In this document: positions 17,944-28,551 of the stretch, piece by piece
Numbering within the stretch: position 1 is the stretch's first letter
Layout: each line of letters starts with the position of its first letter
Origin: Calothrix parasitica NIES-267
GTDB lineage: Bacteria > Cyanobacteriota > Cyanobacteriia > Cyanobacteriales > Nostocaceae
Direction of reading: 5' to 3'
NCBI RefSeq assembly: GCF_002368095.1
Contig: NZ_AP018227.1
Span: 4,799,782 to 4,863,781, forward strand
Length of the DNA: 64,000 bases
Notes under the pieces: model-generated
The model's input: only the letters and a program-made list of their open reading frames with translations
Told to the model about the DNA's origin: nothing
The model's database searches: none
Made by a program: the position numbers and the translations under genes

Positions 17944-19431
17944 AATAGGTAAATGAATATAAAAAGTACTTCCTTTACCTAAAATACTTTCGACCCAAAT
18001 TTGTCCTTTGTGTTGTTCGATGATGCTGCGACAAATAGGAAGCCCTAGACCGGTACCTCCTTTACTACGTGAGTCGGAAGCATCTACCTGTTGAAAACGT
18101 TCAAAGATTAATTGTTGTTTGTCGGGGGGAATTCCTCTTCCTTGGTCTTGAATTTCTATTTGCAGATAATTTGAGTTTACCATGCTGCGTAACTCGACTG
18201 TTTGTCCTGGTTGTGAAAATTTTATTGCGTTACTTAGTAAATTGGTTAAAGCTTGTAAAATACGGTCTGAATCTGCAAGGATTTCGATTGATGCTGGTTT
18301 AACATTTAAATGAATTTGGGCTGAGTATGCCATTGATTGCATTGTCTGGGCTGCTTGAATTATCAATTCGGCTGCGTTACATTTTGATGGCTGCATGGTA
18401 ATTTTTCCCGATTTAATTCGCTCTAAATCGAGGATGTCATTTACCAAACGAATCAGACGCTCGGTGTTATTGATGGCAATATTAATAATTTGCTTTCCTT
18501 TATCAGTTAAGGTTCCTAATTGTTGAGTATTTAATAAATCTAAGGCACCAATAATTGAATTCATTGGTGTGCGTAATTCGTGACTTACTAACGAAATAAA
18601 TTCATCTTCTAAACGCTTGCGTTCGGTGATATCATTAATAATATTTAAAGTACAGGTAACACCATTCAGTTCTATTAATTCAATGGAAAGTAAAACTATT
18701 TTTATTTCGCCTTGCTTGGTACGAAGTTTACATTCTTGATTGTGTAATGAACCATTTTTTAAATTTTTTTTCAATGCGGAATCATAGACTTGTGGGTTTA
18801 CCCAAATATTTAAATTAGCAGTCAATTCTCCAATAATTTCTGGTTGAGAATAACCGCTCATTTCTAAGAAACTACGGTTGATGTCAATGAAACGATTCTC
18901 GGCAAGTGTAGTAATTGTAATTGGATTGGGACTCGAACGAAATGCTTTAGCAAACTTTTCTTCTGCTGCTGTTCTTTCAGAAATTTCTTGCTGTAGCTGT
19001 GTATTTTTTGTTTGAAGTTGCTGTTGGAGTCTTCTAATTGTTAAATGCGTTTGTATCCGGGCTAATACTTCTTCTACCTGTACGGGCTTGGTAATATAGT
19101 CTACACCCCCAACTTCAAATGCTTTAACTTTATCTAATACATCTCCTAAAGCACTGATAAAAATTACGGGAATATCGCGGGTCAATTCATCTGTTTTCAA
19201 ATGCTGACAAACTTCATAACCGCTCATTTCTGGCATTTTGATATCTAGCAAAATTAAATCTGGAGGTGCAGCTTTTGCACCACGTAAACCTGTAGAAGCT
19301 TTGGTTACGCTGCGAACTTTATACCCTTTGTCTTTGAGTATTTGAGAAAGTAACGTTAAGTTCTCTGGGGTATCATCAATGACTAAAATGTCTGCTAGTG
19401 GTTTATTATTTGCAGATGCAAGCATTTTCAT
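17932..19431 (-). CDS. REC-PAS-histidine kinase
   Basis: The 499-residue cytoplasmic protein has a receiver domain at about 14-128 (phosphoacceptor Asp63 in [13 protein letters not shown], Lys in ITKPV), a coiled linker (about 130-160), a PAS domain (about 160-270), HisKA with His284 in [10 protein letters not shown], and a HATPase domain with [17 protein letters not shown] and [13 protein letters not shown]. It probably receives phosphate on the N-terminal receiver and retunes the kinase. Its ATG (19431) overlaps the stop of the preceding kinase gene by 4 bases, a sign of translational coupling. Met3 is an alternative start. The final codons lie in a heptamer array and the protein ends right after the last HATPase strand. 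Confidence 0.92.
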   Translation of the reverse strand: MKMLASANNKPLADILVIDDTPENLTLLSQILKDKGYKVRSVTKASTGLRGAKAAPPDLILLDIKMPEMSGYEVCQHLKTDELTRDIPVIFISALGDVLDKVKAFEVGGVDYITKPVQVEEVLARIQTHLTIRRLQQQLQTKNTQLQQEISERTAAEEKFAKAFRSSPNPITITTLAENRFIDINRSFLEMSGYSQPEIIGELTANLNIWVNPQVYDSALKKNLKNGSLHNQECKLRTKQGEIKIVLLSIELIELNGVTCTLNIINDITERKRLEDEFISLVSHELRTPMNSIIGALDLLNTQQLGTLTDKGKQIINIAINNTERLIRLVNDILDLERIKSGKITMQPSKCNAAELIIQAAQTMQSMAYSAQIHLNVKPASIEILADSDRILQALTNLLSNAIKFSQPGQTVELRSMVNSNYLQIEIQDQGRGIPPDKQQLIFERFQQVDASDSRSKGGTGLGLPICRSIIEQHKGQIWVESILGKGSTFYIHLPIENW

Positions 19432-21917
19432 TCCTCCCTACTTAATGCAATAATCGCATCAAAATCATACTTCTGAGTTAATTTTGTAATTTCTTCAGTT
19501 AACAATTGATTTTGATTGGGAATTTGTTCAATTAGTTTAAAAATTGTATCTGCATCAACTTCGATTGCTGCTTGGTTTAAGCTAGCAATCCATTCGCTAG
19601 ACATGATTTTAAGGTTTTGTCTTGTAATTTCTTGTGTAATTTCTTCTGTTAAATTTTTTTGCTGTAAATCTGCTAATAAATCCACTGCTGATGTTTGAAC
19701 TGTACAATCTGAAAATTGAGTAGATTCTAATAATTTGACTATGATACTAAAGTTGAAAATACTACCTTTTCCTAAAATACTCTTGACTTCTAAATTTCCT
19801 CCCATCAACTGTACAAATTCATGACTAATAGCTAATCCTAAACCAGTTCCATTTTCAGTTTTATAACTGTTGGTTTGAACAAAGGCTTGGAATAATTTGT
19901 CTATATCTTCTGAAGCTATACCGCATCCGGTGTCTTTTAATTGGAAGGAGAGAGAGAGGAAAGAGGGGGAAGAAAGGGAAGAGGGGGAAAACTGTTCCCT
20001 TTCAATTGATAAAGTAATTTTTCCTTTTTTAGTAAATTTGATAGCGTTACTGAGGAGATTTGATAAAACCTGTCTGAGTTTGGTTTCGTCACCGGAAATA
20101 TATTGTGGTAAATCGGGATTTAGCTCAAATTGAAGTGATAAGTTTTTTGCATCTGCTTGTGGTTTAAAAGTTGACCACAAATTTTGTAATAAACTATGAA
20201 AATTGAAGGTAATTGAGTTTAATCGAGTTTGTCCGGCTTCAATTTTAGCCATTTCTAGAACGTCATTAACTAAATTTAAAAGAGACTTTCCACTACGGTT
20301 AATAATTTTTAGATGCTCTTGTTGTTGAGTATTTACAGCAAAACTTTGTTGCATTAATCGAGAAAAGCCAATAATTGCATTTAATGGAGTTCGCAATTGA
20401 TGGCTCATATTTGCTAAAAATGTGCTTTTAGTGTGGTTAGCAGCTTCCGCTTGATTTTTTGCTATTTGCAAGAGCTTGGTGTTTTCTCTTTCTTGTTCTA
20501 AAAGTCTTGCTTGGGCTAATGCAATTCCTACCTGTGCTGCTACTGCTTCTAAAAGTTCTATTTCGTCTTTTGTCCAATCACGAATGCGATTACATTGGTG
20601 CAAAACTATGATTCCATTTGCTTTTCCTTGATAAGATGTCCTTACTGCTAATAATGATTTTACTTGCCATTGGTTGCAAATATTTAACACCGGCTGTAAT
20701 GACGGTATTTTTTTTACATCTGATGCTGCAAAAGCTGCATCTTGATTTAAAATTTTCTGACCATTAAGCTTACCATCAAGTGGAATATTAATTCCCATCA
20801 TCGAGCCATAATCTGGGTGACGATATTCAGCCACTAAAGGTATTTCCGGTTGTGGAGAACTAGTATAGCTATGGATATGACAGCGACTAACACCAAATAT
20901 TTTACCAAGTTGATTAACTGTGGTTTGAAAAATCTGCTGACTATCTAAACTATTACGAATTTTTTGAGTAATTTGTTGTAATAAAGTATCTCGTTCAAGT
21001 TGTTTTAATAAAGCTTTTTCTAAATTTATTCTTTCTAATTCCGCTCCGGTTCTAGCTGCAAAAATTTTTAAAATTGACTGTTGTGTTTCGATATCTTCTG
21101 GTAATGGTTTATCATCGACAGCAGCTATTAAACCGATAATTTTTCCACTTTTATCTAATAAAGGAATACCAATATAGCTTTCAGCTTGCAATAACTTTAA
21201 AGTGGTGTCTCGTGGAAACAAACTTTGCACGGAATGGGAATAACTGAGCATTTTCCCCAACATTAATTTTTCGCAAGGATTATTAATTAAAGAATAGTCG
21301 AAGTTTTCGCCAAATCCTTGTCCATTCCAAAATGCTAGGGTGCGTACTTTATCTTTAGATTCGCAGAGTAAACCAGCTATCAAAACATAACGTATCTTTA
21401 GAAGAGTAGCTAAAGAACGAACGCAGGAATGAAAAAACTCGCTACCAACTTGTGTAGTAGTTCCTTCTACAATTAACTGTAGTGTTTCTTCTCTTCGCTG
21501 ACTTTCTGTAACATCTCGGAAGTTCCATATTCTACCGTAATATTCTCCGCTACCCGATTGGATTGGACTAGAATAACGTTCAAAAATTCTCCCATCTTTA
21601 AAAGAAATTTTATCTATACTAGTTTCTTGAGGATGTGCGTAGAGATAATTGACTTTTTCAAGAAACGATTCAGGATATAACAGTTTAGTTAAGACATAAT
21701 CTAGCAATCTTTTTGAACTAGCTTCGCTAATAATTTCATCTGGTATTTGCCATAATTCACAAAAGTGTTGATTAAAGGAAACTATCTTCCGATTTTCATC
21801 TACAACCAAGATACCATCAAGCACCGCATCTTGTTGCGCTTTTAATAATGCATTGTTGCGGTTTAAAAGGTTATGCAGATTATGTTCTTGATTTGGTGTT
21901 GGTTGATTATCAGTCAT
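19428..21917 (-). CDS. PAS-GAF-GAF histidine kinase with shared C-terminal tail
   Basis: This 829-residue soluble sensor kinase has PAS at about 25-140, two GAF domains (about 150-297 and 310-475), HisKA with His506 in [11 protein letters not shown], and HATPase at about 610-725 with [16 protein letters not shown] and [10 protein letters not shown] Ser-rich insert at 643-657 ([14 protein letters not shown]) is encoded by G/A-rich repeat DNA. Residues 770-829 form a tail homologous to that of the membrane kinase at 24529. There is no receiver domain of its own, so phosphate must go to neighbours. It lies 36 bases after the multi-receiver regulator gene and overlaps the next gene by 4 bases. 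Confidence 0.9.
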   Translation of the reverse strand: MTDNQPTPNQEHNLHNLLNRNNALLKAQQDAVLDGILVVDENRKIVSFNQHFCELWQIPDEIISEASSKRLLDYVLTKLLYPESFLEKVNYLYAHPQETSIDKISFKDGRIFERYSSPIQSGSGEYYGRIWNFRDVTESQRREETLQLIVEGTTTQVGSEFFHSCVRSLATLLKIRYVLIAGLLCESKDKVRTLAFWNGQGFGENFDYSLINNPCEKLMLGKMLSYSHSVQSLFPRDTTLKLLQAESYIGIPLLDKSGKIIGLIAAVDDKPLPEDIETQQSILKIFAARTGAELERINLEKALLKQLERDTLLQQITQKIRNSLDSQQIFQTTVNQLGKIFGVSRCHIHSYTSSPQPEIPLVAEYRHPDYGSMMGINIPLDGKLNGQKILNQDAAFAASDVKKIPSLQPVLNICNQWQVKSLLAVRTSYQGKANGIIVLHQCNRIRDWTKDEIELLEAVAAQVGIALAQARLLEQERENTKLLQIAKNQAEAANHTKSTFLANMSHQLRTPLNAIIGFSRLMQQSFAVNTQQQEHLKIINRSGKSLLNLVNDVLEMAKIEAGQTRLNSITFNFHSLLQNLWSTFKPQADAKNLSLQFELNPDLPQYISGDETKLRQVLSNLLSNAIKFTKKGKITLSIEREQFSPSSLSSPSFLSLSFQLKDTGCGIASEDIDKLFQAFVQTNSYKTENGTGLGLAISHEFVQLMGGNLEVKSILGKGSIFNFSIIVKLLESTQFSDCTVQTSAVDLLADLQQKNLTEEITQEITRQNLKIMSSEWIASLNQAAIEVDADTIFKLIEQIPNQNQLLTEEITKLTQKYDFDAIIALSREE

Positions 21918-21953
21918 TTAGCTTTTAATTGATAATTAGTAATTGATAATTGT

Positions 21954-24230
21954 TTATTGAAGATTGAAGATTGATGACTGATATAACGAATGTATGGTTT
22001 TTCCGTCGCTGGGGTATTCTGCTATTGTGCAATTACAAGTTACTTGAAATCGTTTTTCATCGGATGTTGTAAATATCTGCTGTCGGAGAATAGCGAGGAT
22101 TTCAGTCAGTCGTTCTTTTGCTTGTGTTTTGTTTAGTCCAGCCATTCCTATAATAAATTCTCCATTTCCCCAATATCCTAATACTTCCCGACTGCGAAAT
22201 ACTTTTTGTATCAAACTTCCCCATTTTCGCAATACTTGATAGCCTATATTATGACCGTAATTAAAATTAATTTTCTTGAATTCTGCTACTGCTAAAATGG
22301 CCAGACAAACTGGAGGATTATTTTCTTGATGATTATTTTCTTGATTTTGATTCTTACTTTGAGTTAATAAACTATCTAATTGTTTTTTTGATTCTATATA
22401 GTTATTAATTCCTGTCTGCGAGTCTTTAGTTGATATGGTTTTTAGTAAACGATTTCTTTCCAAACGGTTATTAATTCGAGTTAATAATTCTGCTCCCACT
22501 ACAGGTTTTGTTAAATAGTCATCAGCCCCAGCAGCAAATACTTTTTCGATTGTTTCTTCGTCTCGGTGGGAAGTTAGAAATAATATCGGTAAACTTTGCC
22601 ATTTTTGCTCGGTACGAACCGCTTGACAAAGTTCGATACCACTAATTTCTGGCATTTCTACGTCTAAAATTAGTAAATCTGGTTCTACCGACTCTAATAC
22701 TTCCCAAAATCTCTGAGAATTTTCTAAACTCGTGAATTTAATTCCCCAAGGTTTTAGTAACGGACGCAAAGTTGATATAAATATCGGGTCATCATCCACT
22801 ACTAATATTTTTGTCGTAAAATTACGATGGCGCTCTAATAGTTGTTGGCTTAAGTCCCATATTTGGGTTACGGTTGGTCGAGCTAAAAATCCGCATCCAC
22901 CATTTTGCGCTACTTTCACCCGGTAATCTAATTTATCAAATTCTGCAATAACTATTACGGGTATTGTAGGGGTACGGGAAGAATAATTATTGATAAATGC
23001 TAAATCTTCGGATTTGATTTGTTCATCTATACTCAATACAATTAAATCCGGTGAATGATTTTGTAACCAATTTTCAGCTAACTGAATATTTTTTACCCCG
23101 TACCAATTCATTCCTTGAGTTGATGCAAATTGCTGTAATTCCGTAACTAGTTGCAAATTAGAATCAATAATTAATAATCTTGCTGTATCCTTTGTAGATT
23201 CACCATCACCTACAGATAAAGCTAACAGCTCGTCTAATTCTTGCACCAAAGACGGTAACTTGCTGCGACTCAAAATATTCTCTATATCTTGTGTTAGTAA
23301 TTCCTCAATTTCCCTTGCTAATTGAGTTCCAGTGTCTCGTCCGAACATTCCCAAAACCCCAGCAAGTTTATGAGCTTCTTTAGAAGCTGACTTTTGCAAT
23401 TCTTCAGTCAACTTTCCCGCTTGAAATGCGGTAGCTGCTGTTTGCAAAACCGTCATTCTTTGAATCATTGCATCTTGATATTGCAGCCACATTTTCTCAA
23501 CAGCATCGCTATACTGTTGCGTGACTGAACCAGTTACTTGAGGCTGAGATTTAGCACCAATTTCAGGATTGAGTCGGTATCCCAAACCATAAACATTCTC
23601 AATCCAATCAACAGCACCCACCTTTTTCAATTTTTGTCGTAACCCTTTAATATGAGCCTTAACGCTTTCTTCTAAAGGTGGGTCGTCAAAATTCCAAAGA
23701 TGGTCAACAATTTGAGTACGACTATAAACCCGCGATGGATTTCGTAAAAATAATTCTAATAAATTATATTCTTTTGGTGTTAATTTTAACTGCTGATTAC
23801 CGTATGCTACCTGAGCCGTACCGGTGTCTAAAGATAATTGACCTACAGACAGAATAGCTGTCGGTGCAACCTCTCCGCGACGCAACAAAGCCCGAACCCT
23901 TGCCTGAAATTCCCCCAAATCTAGAGGTTTGCTCAAGTAATCATCAGCACCAGCATCCAAACCGCTAATCCGGTCGGCTATTGCATTTTTTGCAGTCATC
24001 AGCAAAATAGGTGTAGAACAACCTTGCTTCCGCAATCGCTCGCATAAGGTAATCCCGTCAAGTAGCGGTAATCCCACATCCATTATTAGAAGTTCATAAT
24101 TACCGTTACGAGCATATTCCCAACCGCTCTCACCATCATGAACCGCATCTACAATATAATGTTGATGAGTTAAAGACTTGACCAACATATCTGATAAAAT
24201 TTCATCATCTTCTAAAAGTAGAATACGCAT
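21954..24230 (-). CDS. OmpR-type regulator fused to Hpt, two receivers and a GGDEF-like domain
   Basis: The 758-residue protein has a receiver with Asp51 in LLIMDVGLPLLDG, a winged-helix DNA-binding domain (about 128-222, with SVKAHIKGLRQKL and VYGLGYRL), an Hpt domain with His287 in EAHKLAG, a second receiver (350-465) whose acceptor site reads LIVLSID and lacks the Asp, a third receiver with Asp523 in LLILDVEMPEISG, and a GGDEF-like domain (about 600-758). The signature of that last domain is WGNGEF instead of GGDEF, so cyclase activity is doubtful. The C-terminus is short and ends in residues encoded by repeat DNA. It is the likely DNA-binding output and phosphate hub of the operon. Confidence 0.9.
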   Translation of the reverse strand: MRILLLEDDEILSDMLVKSLTHQHYIVDAVHDGESGWEYARNGNYELLIMDVGLPLLDGITLCERLRKQGCSTPILLMTAKNAIADRISGLDAGADDYLSKPLDLGEFQARVRALLRRGEVAPTAILSVGQLSLDTGTAQVAYGNQQLKLTPKEYNLLELFLRNPSRVYSRTQIVDHLWNFDDPPLEESVKAHIKGLRQKLKKVGAVDWIENVYGLGYRLNPEIGAKSQPQVTGSVTQQYSDAVEKMWLQYQDAMIQRMTVLQTAATAFQAGKLTEELQKSASKEAHKLAGVLGMFGRDTGTQLAREIEELLTQDIENILSRSKLPSLVQELDELLALSVGDGESTKDTARLLIIDSNLQLVTELQQFASTQGMNWYGVKNIQLAENWLQNHSPDLIVLSIDEQIKSEDLAFINNYSSRTPTIPVIVIAEFDKLDYRVKVAQNGGCGFLARPTVTQIWDLSQQLLERHRNFTTKILVVDDDPIFISTLRPLLKPWGIKFTSLENSQRFWEVLESVEPDLLILDVEMPEISGIELCQAVRTEQKWQSLPILFLTSHRDEETIEKVFAAGADDYLTKPVVGAELLTRINNRLERNRLLKTISTKDSQTGINNYIESKKQLDSLLTQSKNQNQENNHQENNPPVCLAILAVAEFKKINFNYGHNIGYQVLRKWGSLIQKVFRSREVLGYWGNGEFIIGMAGLNKTQAKERLTEILAILRQQIFTTSDEKRFQVTCNCTIAEYPSDGKTIHSLYQSSIFNLQ

Positions 24231-24322
24231 TTTTCAATCTTATCCAAAATTAAACTAAGTTAATTAAAATCAAATTCAAATTTCAAATTTCAACTTCACT
24301 TCTCACTAGTTTATAAAAAGGA

Positions 24323-24360
24323 AAACCATGAAGAGACGGATATAGAACGTCTCTATGGTT
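24323..24360. other. Hairpin with GAGACG core
   Basis: AACCAT-(GA)AGAGACG...CGTCTCT-ATGGTT forms a stem-loop in the gap between two operon genes. It may lower downstream transcription or stabilise an mRNA end. Confidence 0.5.
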
Positions 24361-24445
24361 ATAGCAAGAGCATATTATTCAGTTACATTAGCAAGCAATC
24401 GAGAAGAAATAGGGAAGATTAATAATCCATACTCGACCGGTGAAC

Positions 24446-24527
24446 AACTGATAACTGATAACTGATAACTGATAACTGATAACTGATAACTGATAACTGA
24501 TAACTGATAACTGATAACTGATAACTG
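24446..24527. repeat. STRR heptamer array (TAACTGA)n, about 11 copies
   Basis: The longest heptamer array in the window. It abuts the stop codon of the membrane hybrid kinase (24529), so the last codons of that gene border the array. It uses the same unit as the array at 12171-12221. Confidence 0.92.
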
Positions 24528-24528
24528 C

Positions 24529-26994
24529 TCACTGCTCGCTGATTTCAAGGATTGCATCAAAATCATACTCTAGCGTTAACTTTCTCAATTTCTTGGTTAA
24601 AGTTTGATATTGTTTTGGAATCTGCTCGATTATCTGTAACACTAAATCTGCATCTACCTCTAATGCTGCTTGATGTAATGCAGCTACCCATTGTGCGGAC
24701 ATAATATCAAGTTCTTGTCGAGTTATATTGATACTGATATTTTCTAGTAAATTACGACTCTTTTCTAATTTATCTTCTTCGTAAATATACTGCACGCCTA
24801 AATATTGATTTATCTTCTCGAAAATAACTTCTTCCTTGAAAGGTTTGCGAACCAAATCATCACAACCAGCAGCAAAAATATCCGATTCTTGTTCCTCAAA
24901 AGCGCTTGCAGTCAAGGCAATAATTAGCGTCTGCTGCTTTTTAGATTTAGCTTTAATCTTTCTTGTCGCTTCATAACCATCCATCACAGCCATCCGCATA
25001 TCCATCCAAATTAAATGCGGTTGCCATTTCTCCCATGTGGCGATCGCCTCTTTTCCATTTGCAGCGGTTTGAGTATCAAAACCTACAGTGTTTAGCAATT
25101 TCTTTAATAAATCCCGATTTTCAAAACGGTCATCTACTACGAGAATCCGATAATTAGGTTGAGAAGGAGCTATTTTCAGTACTCGCTTTTTAGGTGAACA
25201 TATTTCTTTTGGTGAGGAAGGTAAAGTGACTCGAATATCAAAACTAAAACTCGAACCTTCTCCCAAAACGCTAGTAGGATAAATATCACCCCCCATAAGT
25301 CGGACAAATTGACGGCTAATAGCAAGTCCCAAACCAGTACCAACCCTAGCTTTAACTCCGCTAACAGTTTGTACAAATGGGTCAAAAATTTTATCTATTT
25401 CATCATTAGCGATACCCTTCCCTGTATCTTTGACCTCGAAGTAGATTGGAATAGAGGGGGGAGATGTGGGAGAGGGGGAAGAGGGGGTAGAATTTGATAA
25501 TTTTTGACCGTTCACTGTCAAAACCACTCCCCCTTTTTCGGTAAATTTAATTGCATTACTTAGTAAATTAATTAAGACTTGACGGAGTTTTCCTTCATCA
25601 GTGATGATGCAGATTGGTAAATTTGGCTCTAAAAAAAACTTTAAGAATAATCCTTTTGCAGTTGCTCGGAGTTGAAACATTTCTTGGAGAGTTTGCAACA
25701 AAATATGTAGATTAAAAGATTCTGTATGCAAATAGCTGCGTCCCGCTTCAATTTTTGACATATCTAATACATCATTAATTAAAGACAGTAAATGTTCGCC
25801 ACTCCGGTTAATTGTTGCTAAAGATTCCTGCTGTTCTGAAGATAGCAGTTTATCTCGTTTCATCAACTGTGCAAAGCCTAAAATTGCATTCAAAGGAGTG
25901 CGTAATTCATGACTCATATTTGCTAGAAATTCGCTTTTAGAATGATTGGCAGATTCCGCTTCTTTTGCTTTAATTTCTAACTGATGGCTATAGCTTTCCG
26001 ACTGTTTGCGATAAACACTTAATTTTAAAGATAGCCAGTAAACTCCTATCAATAAAACGCTTACCGACACCAAGCCAATTAACACAACTGTATTAGATAA
26101 TTGACGCGCTGGAGCAAATGCCTCTTCCTGATTTATTTCTACTAATAAAGCAAGTTCTTGGTCATCCAACCAGCGATATTCTCCCAGTACCATAATTCCT
26201 TCGGGATTGAGATATTCGCCGCTATCGCTAATCCCTTTCATAGCCTCCTCAATACCTTGAGAATTCACATCTTGAGTTGGATTTTGGCTTTTATTTTCTG
26301 CTTCTGTAATAAATGTTTTTTTACCACTTCTTAAGTCACCAATTAAATAGGTTTTACCACTCTCACCCAACCCCGAACTATCTCTAACAATTTTATCTAT
26401 TTGCACCAAATTGAGTTGTGCGACAACAATTCCCTGACGTTCTCCTGCTTGATTGCGTAGAGTTTTAGCTAAAGTAACTGCGGGCTTACCTGTATCTGGT
26501 GAAGAATAGAAAACCGGAGCAGAATTTTTTCCACTGCCAAACTTTTCAACTGAGGTAAAATTAGCAGATATCTCATATTGACCTTCACGACTTTTGTTAG
26601 TTGAAAGGATTACTTTATTACTACGGTTAATAATATAAATTTCCTTAAAACTAGGCTTAACAGCCTTTATATTCTGCAAATAATTAGTGAGAGCCGATAC
26701 AGCTTGTTTATATTCAGATTCAGAGATATTAGAGTTTAGAATTGAATGAAACTTTCCTTTGACATCAGGAAAATTGAGAATAAAACTAAAATCTTCCAAT
26801 TGAGTTTTAAACCAACGAATAATTTCTTGTTGTTTAAGACTTGCTGCAACATCAAGACGTTCAAAAGCTTCATTTTTCAAAGCATCTCGCGCTTTAATAA
26901 ACGTCACCCCTCCCACTACACCCACAGTAACAAGGGATAGCAATAAAAAAGAACCAGCTATTTTAGTTGTTAAATGTTGCTTCCAGAATTTCAT
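24529..26994 (-). CDS. Membrane Cache-domain hybrid histidine kinase
   Basis: The 821-residue protein has a membrane segment at about 12-33, a periplasmic dCache-like sensor (about 35-300, with EIYIINRSNKVILSTN and a repeated GKTYLIGD-type strand), a second membrane segment (302-324), HisKA with His362 in ANMSHELRTPL, a HATPase with [10 protein letters not shown] and GTGLGLAIS, a receiver with Asp665 in LIWMDMRMAVMDG and Lys717, and a tail (761-821) shared with the kinase at 19428. A Ser/Pro-rich insert at 501-515 sits at the same HATPase position as in that paralogue. The solute-binding lipoprotein gene lies 87 bases upstream, so the Cache domain may read that protein or its ligand. Confidence 0.9.
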   Translation of the reverse strand: MKFWKQHLTTKIAGSFLLLSLVTVGVVGGVTFIKARDALKNEAFERLDVAASLKQQEIIRWFKTQLEDFSFILNFPDVKGKFHSILNSNISESEYKQAVSALTNYLQNIKAVKPSFKEIYIINRSNKVILSTNKSREGQYEISANFTSVEKFGSGKNSAPVFYSSPDTGKPAVTLAKTLRNQAGERQGIVVAQLNLVQIDKIVRDSSGLGESGKTYLIGDLRSGKKTFITEAENKSQNPTQDVNSQGIEEAMKGISDSGEYLNPEGIMVLGEYRWLDDQELALLVEINQEEAFAPARQLSNTVVLIGLVSVSVLLIGVYWLSLKLSVYRKQSESYSHQLEIKAKEAESANHSKSEFLANMSHELRTPLNAILGFAQLMKRDKLLSSEQQESLATINRSGEHLLSLINDVLDMSKIEAGRSYLHTESFNLHILLQTLQEMFQLRATAKGLFLKFFLEPNLPICIITDEGKLRQVLINLLSNAIKFTEKGGVVLTVNGQKLSNSTPSSPSPTSPPSIPIYFEVKDTGKGIANDEIDKIFDPFVQTVSGVKARVGTGLGLAISRQFVRLMGGDIYPTSVLGEGSSFSFDIRVTLPSSPKEICSPKKRVLKIAPSQPNYRILVVDDRFENRDLLKKLLNTVGFDTQTAANGKEAIATWEKWQPHLIWMDMRMAVMDGYEATRKIKAKSKKQQTLIIALTASAFEEQESDIFAAGCDDLVRKPFKEEVIFEKINQYLGVQYIYEEDKLEKSRNLLENISINITRQELDIMSAQWVAALHQAALEVDADLVLQIIEQIPKQYQTLTKKLRKLTLEYDFDAILEISEQ

Positions 26995-27002
26995 TTTAAG
27001 GA

Positions 27003-27078
27003 ATTAGGGAGTAGGGAATAGGGAATAGGGAAGAAATAATTTAAAACTTTGACCTTTAGCCTTTAACCTTTGACCTTT
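27003..27078. repeat. Heptamer arrays (TAGGGAA)n and (TTTGACC/TTTAACC)n
   Basis: Two short arrays of seven-base units fill the gap between the solute-binding protein gene and the kinase gene. They are non-coding. Confidence 0.75.
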
Positions 27079-27081
27079 AAG

Positions 27082-28551
27082 TTATTCTTTCTCCCATTGT
27101 TCATAAATCAATTTAATCTCTTGAATTGCTTCGTCTGCTACTTTTTCTGGTGAAATTCTATCTACAATGACTTTATTCAGAGCTTTACCCCAGACATTTT
27201 TATCTAAAACCCGACTATAAGCAGGACTTTGAGAATTATAAAAATAACGAGTATTACCTTCTCTAAAAGTTTTGGTCACTCTCGAGATGTGGGGGTCATC
27301 TGGATTTGTCCAAAAAGAATCTTCCCAAGCTGGTTCTAATACTGGTGAATTTCTTCCTCCTGCTGTTGTCAGATAATCTTTCATTACTTGTGTATCTACT
27401 AAATACTTCAAGAATTCTTTAGCCAATTTCTGATTTTTTGATTCGGATAGTATTGCTGCTTGCTCGGCCATTGTTAAATGTCGCATTGGCTGACCGCTGG
27501 GTTTATTCGGAAATTCTATTGTCCCTAAATTATTATTATAAATATCTGCATCTTCACGCACCGCTACAGGAATTGAAAGAGTCGCATTAGGAGTCATTAC
27601 TATTTCCCGATTCAAGATGCTACGATTATTGTCTGGATTTAACCACTTTAGAGCAGTAGGTGGAATATAACCTTGCTCGTAAAATTGTTGATACCAAGTT
27701 AATACTTTAATAATCCCTTGACGTACTTTCGGTTCATCTATTAATAGTTTTCCTTGAGAATTTATAATCCCAACATCGTAAGCTTCTAAAATTTGCTCAA
27801 ATAGGTAATAAGTGTCGCCAGCTTCTGGTGAAAGAGTTAGACCTAAAGCATATATTTTTGATTGATTATTTGATTGCTTATTTTGCTGATTCTTGTTTCG
27901 CAAATCATCCTGAACCTGTTTCCAAAAATTCCAAAAAGCATCCCAACTTGATGGTATATCTTGTTCGCTACGACCTACTTCTGCTAATAAATCTCGCCAG
28001 TATTGGATATGCATCGTTCCCTGATGAATCGGAATCGCATAATAACTCCGTTTTTTCTCAATATTGTTGTAAAAATTAACAGTTTGTAAAACGGCTTCTG
28101 GATATTTATTTTTAACTGAATTAACAATATCTGAGACATCAACCAATTTATTATCCCAAGCCAGTCGAGAATTTGGCGACCTTTCAGCCTTAAAACTCAT
28201 GATTACATCGGGGGGATTCCCAGCTTTCATCGACCGACGAATTTTGTCTCCTAGAGAATCAGTACTATAAAAGACCAAATTGATTTTTTTACTAGTTTTA
28301 TTTTCCCAATTATCGACGAGTTGACGTAGTGCTTCGTCTTCTTCGGGGTTAAAGCCTTTATCCCACCAAATATTTAAGCTGTTTTGAGTTGTTGAAGAAT
28401 CAACAACCAAAGATGTTTGTGTAGTTTTAGTATTACTACAGGCAATTATTGTCAAAGAAGCTGCAAGAACTAATGAAATGAATTGAATAAATCGTTTTTG
28501 ATAGAGTTTACGTGGTTTTATATGCGTTTGCAACTGAAAAATTCTAGCCAT
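27082..28551 (-). CDS. Extracellular solute-binding lipoprotein, sugar ABC family 1
   Basis: The 489-residue protein has a basic N-terminus, a hydrophobic stretch and a lipobox ending at Cys38 (LTIIAC), so it should be a membrane-anchored periplasmic lipoprotein. The mature part shows the type 1 sugar-binding fold: LNIWWDKGFNPEEDEAL, GNPPDVIMSFKAE, YAIPIHQGTMHIQYWRD, and the late segment with AAILSESKNQKLAKEFLKYL. No permease or ATPase gene is adjacent; the gene instead begins a two-component operon. It may therefore work as a ligand receptor for the Cache kinase rather than in uptake, or with an ABC transporter encoded elsewhere. The ligand, probably an oligosaccharide, is inferred. Confidence 0.88.
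   Translation of the reverse strand: MARIFQLQTHIKPRKLYQKRFIQFISLVLAASLTIIACSNTKTTQTSLVVDSSTTQNSLNIWWDKGFNPEEDEALRQLVDNWENKTSKKINLVFYSTDSLGDKIRRSMKAGNPPDVIMSFKAERSPNSRLAWDNKLVDVSDIVNSVKNKYPEAVLQTVNFYNNIEKKRSYYAIPIHQGTMHIQYWRDLLAEVGRSEQDIPSSWDAFWNFWKQVQDDLRNKNQQNKQSNNQSKIYALGLTLSPEAGDTYYLFEQILEAYDVGIINSQGKLLIDEPKVRQGIIKVLTWYQQFYEQGYIPPTALKWLNPDNNRSILNREIVMTPNATLSIPVAVREDADIYNNNLGTIEFPNKPSGQPMRHLTMAEQAAILSESKNQKLAKEFLKYLVDTQVMKDYLTTAGGRNSPVLEPAWEDSFWTNPDDPHISRVTKTFREGNTRYFYNSQSPAYSRVLDKNVWGKALNKVIVDRISPEKVADEAIQEIKLIYEQWEKE

Noticed and set aside
24446-24527. Dense regular repeats resembling a CRISPR or origin iteron array
   Set aside because: The unit is seven bases without spacers, the standard STRR type; no replication gene is near.
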